Positions 1 through 10,479 of a stretch of DNA of 64,000 nucleotides are shown here, one piece after another (position 1 is the stretch's first letter; each line of letters begins with the position of its first letter). This stretch comes from Ailanthus altissimus. Its lineage: Eukaryota; Streptophyta; Magnoliopsida; Sapindales; Simaroubaceae. A model generated the notes under the pieces. That model saw nothing but the letters and a program-made list of their open reading frames with translations. It searched no databases and was not told the DNA's origin. Location of the stretch: positions 2,299,001 through 2,363,000 of the forward strand of contig OX327683.1 of assembly GCA_946807835.1 (NCBI GenBank). Reading direction: 5' to 3'. The position numbers were made by a program, and so were the translations under genes.

Positions 1-405
1 AAAAAATAAATTAAGAAGAGTATGAATAAGGATATATTAATCATTTTATAATAATTTTAGTATATTTCATAGCATCTCATAATAATAAGAATAGTAGAGA
101 CTATTTCTCAAACGTGAAAGGTATTTTTAATTTTAATTTATACCCAGGGCCACCCATAACATTAACCAATATATATATGTATATATTTAATGGAAAATGT
201 AATTTATTGTAGGATGAATTTTCAATATTATTATTTGGTGTTATACGATTAATTTATAATTTTAATATTATTTATAATGGGTAACAAAATCGCTCGCTCG
301 CGGGTTCAAAAGTTCATGAATTATATTGTTTACTAGTACAAAAATATATACACGTATATATTCAAAGAATAAAAAGGAAAAGGAAAAAAAAAATAAAAAG
401 CATAC
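1..405 (-). other. First intron of the WAK-like gene (partial)
   Basis: AT-rich DNA downstream of the exon donor at 405/404 on the minus strand. No coding similarity is visible; the next exon is not within the window. Confidence 0.6.
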
Positions 406-1309
406 CTTCACATCCTTGATAGGGGTTTCCGTGGAATCCGTCATCGCATAAGCAACGATATCCTTGGCCGTTATCGGAGTAAGTACAGTGAGAGTTGGGA
501 CCGCAGACATAATCGCTAGAATTTCGATTGGTGTCAGAGCAATTTTCTTCTTTAACAACCCATTCAATCGTAGCCTTTGAAGTTCTGAACTCATCATCTT
601 GGCCTTCACTATTACAGATCCCTAAATCTGGTAAATCAAAAGTTTCGTCTGCAAAAAATGCAAAATCATTCGGCATGGATCCGTTTAAGTTCGTGTGATT
701 ATAAAAGCTGTCAAGCGTGATATTTAATTTCGTGAGACTTTTGGGCAGGGGAGTCTGGCAGCAACCGATGCCTGAGCAGGATTTTTCTGTTTTGCTTGTC
801 GGAGATATGGACTCCTTCGTGCACATAGAAACACAGCCACCCCAAAATCTCGAGTCAGCATTAGTCATATAAGCTACTGTATCACATCCGTAACCTATGA
901 ATTTATTTCTTGTGTGTGAAAACCTGAATAGTCCGTCTCCTAAGTTGATATAAACATTCCGCGACGTGAAGTTTCCAAAACTATCATAGCGTCTTTTTGC
1001 CGTCAGGATGCCGCCGGTTATGGTGCCATTTTCAAGTGATATATTGAGAACCTGTATATTCTCTCCAAAAATCAGTTCTGGAGGAGAGTGACTATAATTG
1101 CACCTTAGATTGAAAAATTCGTTCATTGCACAGTGATCGCCGATTCCGAATGGATAAGGAACAGCGACACCCCCACATGTTGCAACATCACAACCACGCT
1201 TTGCCTTCGACATCATCGAGCTATTACTAGCTGCTGCTGCTTTTGCTTTTGTTGTTGACCAAGATAACAGCAGCGGCATGATGATGAACAACTCCCAACA
1301 CGTCGACAT
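406..1309 (-). CDS. Wall-associated receptor kinase-like protein, first exon only (partial gene)
   Basis: This exon encodes the extracellular part of a wall-associated-kinase-like receptor, a plasma-membrane protein whose ectodomain binds cell-wall pectin in characterised members. After the start at 1309 comes a hydrophobic signal peptide (MSTCWELFIIMPLLLSW). A cysteine-rich galacturonan-binding domain follows (CGGVAVPYPFGIGDHC), then a WAK-type segment (FWGGCVSMC, SCSGIGCCQTPLP), then an EGF-like module (YVCGPNSHC, YRCLCDDGFHGNPYQGC). The exon ends at 406 with a clear donor (GAAG|GTATG on the minus strand) in phase 1, just after GNPYQGCE, which is where first exons of this family usually stop. 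The remaining EGF, transmembrane and kinase exons would lie left of the window. No internal stop or frameshift is seen. Family assignment is strong; whether the rest of the gene is intact cannot be seen. Confidence 0.9.
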
Positions 1310-1500
1310 ATTTTTCTTCTTTGAGAATTATTGCTAGGCTCTAGTTTTTTTATCATGATACAGATTTGTGTGATTGAATATGCATGACTTGTCATCGTAT
1401 TTATAATTCTAATTAAGCAGAGAGATTGCACGTGAACGAGTAATAAATAATAGCGTAGAAATTAGAAATTAACCAAACAAATCACGTGCAACAAGTCGTT
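1310..1500 (-). promoter_or_regulatory. 5' leader and core promoter of the WAK-like gene
   Basis: On the minus strand a TATA box (TATAAATA, 1398-1405) lies about 90 bases upstream of the ATG at 1309, a normal spacing for a plant core promoter with a leader of about 60 bases. CACGTG cores lie nearby (about 1429-1434 and 1482-1487). The same leader and TATA box recur at 2401-2545. Confidence 0.6.
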
Positions 1501-1960
1501 AAATCATTTCTCCGTGTGTTATACTTTTAGAGAGGAGACTTGATGAATTTTGGTATTCTTCTGGGAAAACTTATAAGGCGTCGTTGACTGAGAGTCATCA
1601 GCCAACCAGCAGTGAAAAAGCCGTATGTATGTCCCTACCTTCAATAATTTTCCAAGAAGAAAATTCAATAAATTTCACTCCACCCCCTTCTATGTTTGGG
1701 AAATCATCAGTTATGTTTCCATCTAAGGTTTCTCAATATTTTCACATAACTAGTCACATAAAAGTGGCTTATAATAACCAATAATTTTTTCTTCTTTTTT
1801 ATTGTTATTATTATTCTTTTTAGAGTTTTGGGGACAAATATAACAAAAGAATAAATATGGCACTTGTCTGTAACTTTCTAAGTGAGTAAAAAATAAGAGA
1901 TAATAATTAGTGTTGGTGAATGAAATTTATCGTCTCTATCCAAATTAATGCACTTCCTAA
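1501..1960. repeat. Upstream duplication unit, copy A (WAK upstream region)
   Basis: Begins near AAATCATTTCTCC and continues through GACTTGATGA, GGTATTCTTCTGGGAA and TTATAAGGCGTCGTTGACTG to a segment containing CACCCCCTTCTATGTTTGGG and GTGGCTTATAATAACCAATA. The same order of motifs recurs at 2620-3060, and its first part also at 2275-2396. This is diverged direct duplication of the DNA upstream of the WAK-like gene. Confidence 0.75.
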
Positions 1961-2189
1961 AATAAAGGCTCAAAATATTATATAACTAAAATATTTAGGC
2001 AAATTTATAGTTATTTAGAAAATTTTTAAAAAAAAATTGAAAGAATAAAAAAAAATCTAGAATAAATTAATTGTGTGGTGTGTGTCTATTCGTAAAATTT
2101 GTGATGTATATTGACTTTTCAAATCGGTTCCAGCAACTGTATGAAAGGGATTTGGCTAAGTGTCGTGCAGGATATTGTTGAAAATAACA

Positions 2190-2396
2190 AGCATGAGTTT
2201 TCTTCCAATGGACAACGCCTGAACATATGATATAATTTTATAACACATAACAAGTCACCATACAAGGAAGGAAGCTAAATCATTTCTCCATCATAGCCTG
2301 CATCATTTATTTCCACAGAATTGACTTGATGACTTTAGTATTCTATTTCTGGGAAGACTTATAAGGTCGTCGTTGACTGAGAGTCATTGGCGAACC
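2190..2396. repeat. Upstream duplication unit, copy B (short)
   Basis: Shares TCTTCCAATGGACAACGCCT, ACAAGTCACCATA, AAATCATTTCTCCATCATAG and GGAAGACTTATAAGGTCGTC with 2560-2748, and more distantly resembles 1501-1620. It stops at CCAGCTGCATGA, where it joins a copy of the WAK start-codon region. Confidence 0.75.
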
Positions 2397-2545
2397 AGCT
2401 GCATGATTATGAACAACCACCAACACGTCGACATTTTTATTTTTCTTTGAGAATTATTGCTACTCTAGTTGGTGATCATGATACAGATTTGTGTGATTGA
2501 ATTTGCATGACTTGTCATCGTATTTATAATTCTAAGCAGAGACGT
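2397..2545 (-). pseudogene. Duplicated WAK promoter, leader and first codons (gene remnant)
   Basis: On the minus strand this is a diverged copy of 1275-1425: TATA box (TATAAATA at 2521-2528), leader, ATG (about 2429-2431) and about 11 codons of the signal peptide (MSTCWWLFIIM against MSTCWELFIIM in the intact exon). Coding similarity then stops abruptly at the junction with copy B. It is the stub of a second WAK-like gene left by an unequal or truncated tandem duplication. It could still direct transcription but encodes no receptor. Confidence 0.75.
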
Positions 2546-2559
2546 AGTACATCTACCAT

Positions 2560-3060
2560 GACCTTTCTTCCAATGGACAACGCCTGAACATAACAAGTCA
2601 CCATATGAGGAAGCTAAATCATTTCTCCATCATAGCCTGCATTATTTATTTCCACAGAATTGACTTGATGACTTTAGTATTCTATTTCTGGGAAGACTTA
2701 TAAGGTCGTCGTTGACTGACCAAGACTCATCGGCGAACCAGCTGCATGAAAGCACAATGTCCGTACTTTCAACGATTTCCCATGAAGAAAAATCAATAAA
2801 TTTCACTCTACCCCCTTCTATGTTTGGGAAATCATAAGTTATGTCTCCTTTTAAGGTTTTTCAAATTTTCACCTAGTCACATAAAAGTGGCTTATAATAA
2901 CCAATAATTTCTTCTTTTATTGTTATTATTATTTTCTTTTTAGAGTATTAGGGACAAATATGACAAAAGAATAAAAATGGTACTTGTCTGCAAATTTTTA
3001 AGTTCGAGTAAAAAATAAAAGATAATGATTAGTGTTAGTGAATGAAATTTATCATTTTGA
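2560..3060. repeat. Upstream duplication unit, copy C
   Basis: Aligns with copy B over its first 190 bases and with copy A over the rest (CACCCCCTTCTATGTTTGGG equivalent at about 2810; GTGGCTTATAATAACCAATA at about 2887; GGGACAAATATGACAAAAGA at about 2951). Order and orientation match copy A. Confidence 0.75.
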
Positions 3061-4813
3061 TAGTATAATTAGAATTTTGTTTCATTTTGAAAGAAAATAA
3101 TATATATATATATATATATATGAGATGTTATGTTTTCAACAATAAAATATAAACATAATATTTAAAATTAAAAAAAAATTAAGGAATAAATAAATGACTT
3201 CTCTTTAATTTATCATGTCACATGTCAAACATCTATGAATAATCTCAATAATTGTAGCTACATGAATAATCTCAACTTAACATTGTAGGATTGTACGTAT
3301 ATATATATATAAAATTTAAAATTAATTTAGTGAATTATATAGTTCATTATACGGTAATAATAATGCAACATAGTACTATTTGATTAATTTTGTTATTTAT
3401 ATATTCTTTACAATGTGTTACAATGTTGTACCATGCATTTAAGTATTCATTATAATCTTAGAATCCTTCATAATCCTTATGTGCATTTGATAAAAGCACA
3501 TTTGAAGTTTATAGTGAATGAATTGTGGAAATTAGAAAATAAAATAAAATATCTCCAATAAGGAAGGAACATAATAATTTGAAAGTTTCAGACATAAGGC
3601 CGAGGTTAAATTGAAAAACATTTAATAGTTGTGAGTGATTTGAAAAATAAAAAAATAAATTGAAATTGAATTGTTGAAAGTTTAAAAAAATAAATTAATT
3701 AAAATATTTACTAATTTTATTTTTAGCACTATGGCAGAATGCTTCTTGTGATGGGGATTCATGGAGCCCGCCCTAAATGGCGGCATGGATGAGATATTTT
3801 TTTTGTGAAAAGATGGTAAGATATGAAAAAAATTATTATCCGAATATAAAGCGGAGATGGGATTAAGCTTCCATACTTTGTTCCTATCCCATTTTTTATA
3901 AATATATTAAATAATTTATTAATTTTGTTATTTGACAATTTATATTTAATCAGGATATGTTTTAATAATATATTTATATAAAATAAAAGCTCTTAACATC
4001 TACCTTTTTAATGTAAATAATAAAAAGACTTTTATTTTTAAATTAGATGGTCATTAATTTTAATGAATATACAAAATAATTAACAAAAAAATCAATAATG
4101 CTATGTATTAAAATATTATTTAATTTAATTAAAAATTTATCAATAATATAGAAATTTTGTACGGGCCAACTTATAATAAAATTTTCGTTTTGTAATTAGA
4201 GTTGACAATTTTTTACCTAACATGAAAATTATGGGTTAAGGTTGAAAATTTTCGGCAGATTGTCTTTGGATGACCTAATTAATAATCTAGTTGTTTTTGG
4301 ATTGATCGGTATGACACCATTTATAATTTGTCAACTTATTTATAATGTGGCAACCAATTTAATGTCAAATATAAAATTGAAATATTATAGAAAATTAAAG
4401 TCTATTGAGAAATAATGTTTAAATATATATATTTTTTAAAATTATTAAACGAGTGTGTAAGTTATAAACAAGTTAATAGATCGTGTACACCCACCAATCC
4501 AAATATAATTTCTTTAATAAATAGATTACATTCGGGTGATCTATTTATTATACTAATAAAACTCGTTTATTAAATAGATCATTAATCAACTTTGACTCAA
4601 ACTCTACCTATACAACAATGTGAATTATCACCTCTAAGCATGATCTAAATGTCATGACTCTCAAGGGGTGTAGTTTAATATCCATTAAAAGCCTTTCTCT
4701 CCATTATAATAAGAGAAAAATGTATAAATGTTCACATCGGCCTAAGATTTACATAATGAGTCGATTTGTGTTTCTTGTACATATTAGTATAGGTCTAAAT
4801 GAATATTAAACCA
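3061..4813. other. AT-rich intergenic DNA
   Basis: No gene is seen. It contains an (AT)n run at about 3101-3121, a second short AT run near 3297-3310 and many poly-A/T tracts. No reading frame with recognisable similarity on either strand. Confidence 0.6.
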
Positions 4814-4822
4814 ATATTAGTT
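4814..4822. repeat. LINE target-site duplication, 3' side
   Basis: ATATTAGTT directly precedes the T-run (complement of the LINE poly(A) tail) and is repeated at 27604-27612. Confidence 0.65.
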
Positions 4823-4959
4823 GTTTTTTTTTTTTGTAAGTAAAGAATTGGTATAAATATTAAATTTGGTAGGTATTACAAAGAGAATAATTAAAGGAGA
4901 AAAATTAATACATTACAACACCTAGTAGTCTAGATACATTTATTAACCAGCTGCAATGT

Positions 4960-5790
4960 AATCTATCCCTTAGCCATTGATAATACTTATACATCTAATC
5001 CATACAACATCTTTAATCTTTTGATAAACATCACTAGCAGAATGAGTTTTTTGTTGGAAGACAACCAGATTTTGCTCTTCAAATAAAATAGATTATAGCA
5101 CAGAACGATACTTTTCTGATCTTACTGAGAATAGATTGCCTTTAGATTTTCTACAATGGAAGGAGATCATTTGTTGCCATCTGTTCGGGCATTGGTTGAA
5201 TTGACACGCCCTTAGTATTTTGTGCCATATTTCACTACAAAAGATGCATTGAAAAAATAAGTGTGGAATTGTCTCCCTGTTACTATCACAAATGGGGCAA
5301 TCATCTGATAGAATAATCCCTTATTTTTTGAGTTTCTCCCTAGTAGATAATCTGTTCTTCATTATCAACTAAGTAACGAAGCTGTGTTTAGGAATACGTT
5401 ACGTTCCCCATATCAATTTATACCATCCCACCTTAGCTTCATTATTTTTTAGACACCTCCAAGTACTCACAATAGAAAACTTTGCATTGGAGCTTGTTGT
5501 CCATGAAATTCTATCCTCTCTCTCAATAATTAAAACATTTTTGCGGAGATAATCCCATACCTGAGCAGTGTACTCGTCCAAAGGATTAGGGAGGTTCCAA
5601 TGACCATGTTGCCATAGATCATTAACCTTAGCATCTCATGGAATATCCACATCAAAAATGTCAATGTGGGAGAATTTATTAACTATTGATTCCCCACCCA
5701 GCCATGGATCCCACAAAAAATAAAAGGACTTGCCGTTACCCAAATCATATTAGAATAATTATTTTATCTAACTTCTCAATCCAAAGATTT
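4960..5790 (-). pseudogene. LINE 3' portion: zf-RVT zinc-binding domain (decayed)
   Basis: Minus-strand translation gives the characteristic tail of plant L1 reverse transcriptases. A segment reading DRISWTTSSNAKFSIVSTW then WYKLIWG is followed, after a stop, by a segment with DDCPICDS, HLFFQC and the cysteine/histidine spacing of the zf-RVT domain. Internal stops replace residues that are usually tryptophan (for example before the KHSFVT-like segment), fitting TGG to TAG or TGA decay. This is the downstream continuation of the reverse transcriptase at 20927-22444; the two are separated only by the LTR insertion at 5817-20631. Confidence 0.8.
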
Positions 5791-5811
5791 TTCTCCATGT
5801 TCAGCTACAGT

Positions 5812-5816
5812 CCATT
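5812..5816. repeat. Target-site duplication CCATT, left
   Basis: CCATT directly precedes the TG of the solo LTR at 5817 and recurs at 20632-20636 right after its terminal CA. Confidence 0.85.
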
Positions 5817-8485
5817 TGTGGTAACTAGTATCCATAATTGATAAGAATAAGTATTTATATATATATATATACATATTTTATTTGTACGTGGGTGATACTT
5901 GATTTATGTATTGTTATTAGTAGTGGTTGTATAGGTTAAGGGCATACTATTAGTATTGGGTTTATTTGCAAGACTTTAGATTTATTTTAAGGACCAAATT
6001 GTAATACTTTGAAAGTTTTGGGCGTAAATTTATAAATACCAAAAATTAGCCTCTTAGTGTAAAAATACACTTTTGAAACCCTAATTCACTCATTTTGGTT
6101 GAGCTACCTCTTTTAAAGTGAGAAAAGAGAGAAAGAAATGGGAGAGAAAGAGAAGAAGAAGAAAAAAAAAAAGTTAGAATTTAAGCTTTAATAGGTATAT
6201 TATAACTATTTCTTAATTTTTTGGGGTTAAATTAGTTAACATATTGTGAGAATTGATGATGATCTATGTAGATAGCTTGATAAATCATAATGAATTACAG
6301 AATTTCTACTTGATAGTCTCCTGATCCAGGAATTTTATAAATTGTTGTGATTCGATTCTGATTTTGAATTTTGAGTATATAAAATTAGACATGTTTAGAA
6401 TTTTTTGAGACTTTGAATCAATTGAAAATTCTAAAAATTGAATTTGTAGTGAATTTACCAAAATGACCCTGAAATTCTAAAAATTTCCTGTGTTAATAGT
6501 ATGATACAGTGACAAATAATTTTTGATCTGCTTCATGATCTTCAAAAATTATGAATTTATGGAATATTATAATTTGATATGTCTAATATGATATATTCAG
6601 AATTGAGAATTTAGATCATTGTAGTTAAATTGTTATGATTTTCTAAAGAGTGTCAACTGATTGCAGTATTTAATTAACAGATTTTTAAAGTTATGGAATA
6701 AAATAGTTTTAAAATACTTTTGGTAGGGATTTTAAAGTAAAATATTTATCATGGATTGAAATATGTGTCAAGAGAAATTTTGTGGTAGTTTTGTAATTTT
6801 TTAGTTAGTATCTAGTTTTATAAAATTACGAGACTAAATACTGTTCAGTAAATATCTTGATCCCGCCAGAATAATAGTTTGGATTTAATGGTGTTTATGA
6901 AATGAAATGTGTAGGAATTATGCTATAATATTCATATATAAGAAAGATATATGAGTGAAGAAAGATATATTCTGATTTTGGAGTAATTGGACATCATTTA
7001 ATGTATAAAAAAAGTTTGTTAAGTGTAAGTGGTTAGAATGACAGGTTTTGAGAAATCAAGTAATTAGACCAATTCGATGTGATAAGTACAATATGTATAA
7101 TTTTGTAAGCTATTTAAAGTATTTTGTGTGAATGTTGAGACTTATGGAAGGATTAATCTCCATTGATAGGCTAAGGAGAATTAAGCCTTGTAGCCGAAAG
7201 TGCTAAAAGGTAAGTATACTAGACTTTTACTGAAATCACAATAAGCATAGTAATTGTCTATGTATGATTTTGTAAATGTACTTAAAAATATATTTATGTT
7301 ATGCCAAAGTATATTTGATATGAAATGTGAAAAATATATGTTTATGAATGTGAGCATTGACCTTGAGCATAGACATACATGTGTTTATGAAAGTGAGCTT
7401 TCAAAATGAAATGTGTTTAACAAAAAAAACTTTTGAAGTGGAAAATGTCCATGAGATACGTTTTGTGTTTTGACGATGCTTAAACTCACTATTTACTTAG
7501 TAGGCACTTTATGTAATTTGTGGAGTCTATGTGTGGCCTTTCCTTCGAGATTGGTATATGTTATGTGTTCTGTATGTAGAGAGGATCCTATTGGTACCTA
7601 AAGGAAGATTGAGTCATCACATTCGTGTGGTGATGTATTAGTGCATGTGAGAGGACTCACCGATAATCAGGGTGAGAGTTTGGCTCTTACCTTCGGGCAT
7701 GAGCATTATATATGTATAATTTAAACCTCACTTGTATTATTCTTCTCATACGATATGTCATCTACGAGTGACATTTGGCTCATTATGTGATATGTGATAT
7801 GGAAGTTTTACTAAGTAGTAGTAGTTAAGTGATGGTATTCCTATTATATGTTTCGAATGAATGTGTAAGCGCTTACTTAACATGTAATTTGATAAGATTA
7901 TAATTTTGATTTATCACAGCATATCATACACATACATTGTGTACATATATGTATTTGTATTTTGATATATGAAAAACTAGTATGTTTACTGAGTTTTATA
8001 CTCATTATAGTTTATGGTGATTTCAAGTAAATAAGGTACATGTGTACTTAACGGATTTGGCAAGGCTCCTGCTGTCCCTTGGGTTCCCTAAGTTGCTAGG
8101 TTGCTAAATGTTTCATTTGTGGACACATAGTTTAAGATATTTGATTTGTCCCTATTGAATAAATACTTATGTATTATTTTATTGTGTGTGGTTGTATTTG
8201 GTTTAAGTTTCACCAAGTGTGGTTATGTGTTGATTTTAAGTAAGAATTTGCAATGAATATATTCTGGGCTTCCAGTAATAAAATTGCTACTGGTGACGTA
8301 GTAGAGTGTTAATCTTTAAGAAAACTCTGCGTATCTCCGGTTTACTAATTGCCCCAATTATAATTCAATTGTTATAATTCTGAAAGAAATTGAAATAAAT
8401 GTTTAAATATTGTCAATAGAAGTTTATGGCTATATGTTAGGTTATGGGTTGATTTTAGTGTTGAACTTACTAGCAACTTGCTAAG

Positions 8486-8490
8486 GATTC
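8486..8490. repeat. Target-site duplication GATTC, left
   Basis: GATTC precedes the 5' LTR at 8491; the matching GATTC is at 20517-20521. Confidence 0.9.
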
Positions 8491-9928
8491 TGATAAACAC
8501 TTGAAATTACACATTTAATAAGAGTTTTACATGATTGTTTTGTATTACTAGTGTATTTAATTTTCTTAACTTAAGTATGTTTACAATATTGTACTTAATT
8601 ATCTTATAACTGTTTTGTGGCAGGTTCGGTAAAATGGGCATAACTTTCTACCTAAAGATCCAATTGAGGTGATTCTTAATTCTGTGCAGAGCTGACTCAA
8701 TGGGCTAACATATTGTATTTCAAAAATTATTGGAAATTCGAGTGTTTAGAGGGTGAAAATGGGCCTAGAACATAATTGATCTGCAGTACAGGCCCAGTTT
8801 GAACAGTTATCAGTATTTGGCTCATAACTATAGAAATACGTATCTAATACGTATGAGATCACTCAATTTGGAAAGATAAGAGACTTATCTACAACTTTTA
8901 TGTTTTGAGTGACAGCTAATTCGGATCACATCAATTCCAAATTGGATAATCAAGTGGGTGCCCAAGTGATAATGAATGCAAATTATTTTGCCACCATTCT
9001 TGACTTTCATCAACCAAGTGGTTCCCTCCAAATTTGTCTCGATTTATCCATGTTTTTCTATAAATAGGTGGCTTGTTTATGCCTAAAGAATGTAATTAGA
9101 AAGTTAGAATTTAGTTCAAAATACTTTTCCTTTGTATCCATTTTCTTGTACTATTATTTCTCTTGTTTACTATTAAGTCATGTTATTTCTTCTTCCATTT
9201 CTTTTCTTTTCATTTAGTTTTATTATGTCCAAATAATTTTGTTTAAGCTAAGGTGAAAGGGTGAAGCTCTTGGCAAGGTAATAAGATATGTTTAATATTT
9301 ATTCATGAATTTAATGCTTCATTTTTAAGTTATACAAATTTATATATGATGTATTTATTTTGTTTGTAGAATTAATACCATTTCTTCTAAAGTGGTGATT
9401 TTTGATTTATTATTGACAAACTTAATACTTGGCACAATAAATTCTTGAAACCATTTATAAGATTTGGTTTATATAACATTTCTTGTAAAGTGGGAGTCTT
9501 AATTTATTGTAGACAAATATAAAGATTGGCATAATAAATACTTGAACCCATTTATAAGATTTGGTGTATAATAATTGAAAGAAATAAATACTAATCAATA
9601 TATAAATGATAATGAACTTTAATTGCTATATTTTTCGGTTGAAACCTCATTTGTGTGAGGATTCTAATTGAGTTATAAAAAAATAAAAAGTTAAATATAT
9701 TCTTACTTCTTATGCCAAGAGTGAATCATCGTAACCTTAGCTTTTTATTTGAATTGGTTAATTGAAATAATATTTACAAACATCTTATACTGCATTAATT
9801 ATCTTTAAAGTGTTTATAATTTGTAATTTTAATTCTACTTCCCTGTGGATCGACCCCGTTCTCATCGGGTTATTTATTACTTCGACAATCCTGCACTTGG
9901 GAATAACTTCTATATTCTGGACGTGTCA
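8491..9928 (+). repeat. 5' LTR of the gypsy element
   Basis: 1438 bp, beginning TGATAAACACTTG and ending ACGTGTCA. The matching 3' LTR is offset by exactly 10,588 bases with substitutions only. A TATAAATAGG box at 9059-9068 implies a U3 of about 570 bases and transcription starting near 9090-9100. Confidence 0.95.
9059..9068 (+). promoter_or_regulatory. TATA box of the 5' LTR
   Basis: TATAAATAGG, identical at the homologous place in the 3' LTR (19647-19656). It would drive the full-length element RNA. Confidence 0.7.
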
Positions 9929-9934
9929 AGTTTT

Positions 9935-9952
9935 TGGCGCCGTTGTCGGGGA
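9935..9952 (+). other. tRNA primer-binding site
   Basis: TGGCGCCGTTGTCGGGGA, starting six bases after the LTR ends. This is the kind of primer site (reported as complementary to the 3' end of tRNA-Asp) seen in Athila-type gypsy elements; the tRNA assignment is from family knowledge. Confidence 0.8.
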
Positions 9953-10005
9953 GGTAACGTTAATATTTTATTTTGTTATTGTTTGTTTGTTTATTTTATT
10001 TTCAT

Positions 10006-10300
10006 GGAAGGCTGAGCCTCCTACTCGTTATTTATTATTCGTTTTTTTTATTTTTTTTTTATTTTTTTTTATTTTCATGGAAGGCCGAGCCTCCTAACAT
10101 ACTTTATTATTATTCTGTTTTTATTTTTGCGGAAGGCTGAGCCTCCTACTCTTTATTTCGTTTATTTATTATTTTTTACTTTTTATTTTAGTTTTTTTTT
10201 AATTTTCATGGAAGGCCGAGCCTCCTAACGTACTTTACTTTATTTATTATTCGCCTTTTATTTTTGCTTTTTATTTTAATGGAAGGCTAAGCCTCCTACT
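10006..10300 (+). repeat. Five-copy hairpin repeat in the gypsy leader
   Basis: The 18-base motif GGAAGGCYRAGCCTCCTA occurs at 10006, 10079, 10131, 10210 and 10281, separated by T-rich spacers, with spacings of 73, 52, 79 and 71 bases. Each can fold as GGAAGGC / GCCTCC with a three-base loop and one bulged base; the C/T and G/A variation is in the loop. The array lies between the primer site and gag, where packaging and dimerisation signals sit in retroelement RNAs. Confidence 0.8.
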
Positions 10301-10479
10301 ATTTATTTATTAACTTTTTATTATATAATCTAACATCACTAATCTAACTTCTAATTATTTATCTTTATTTTACTTTTAGTTTTACATATTTTATTTACTT
10401 GTGTAATATTTTATTTTATTTACCTGTGTTTAATATTTTATTTGTATTATTGTTATTGTATTTTGTTTTGTTTCTTTTT

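Noticed and set aside
9810..10097. 95-codon plus-strand frame spanning the LTR end and leader
   Set aside because: It crosses the LTR boundary, primer site and hairpin repeats, so its reading frame is accidental.
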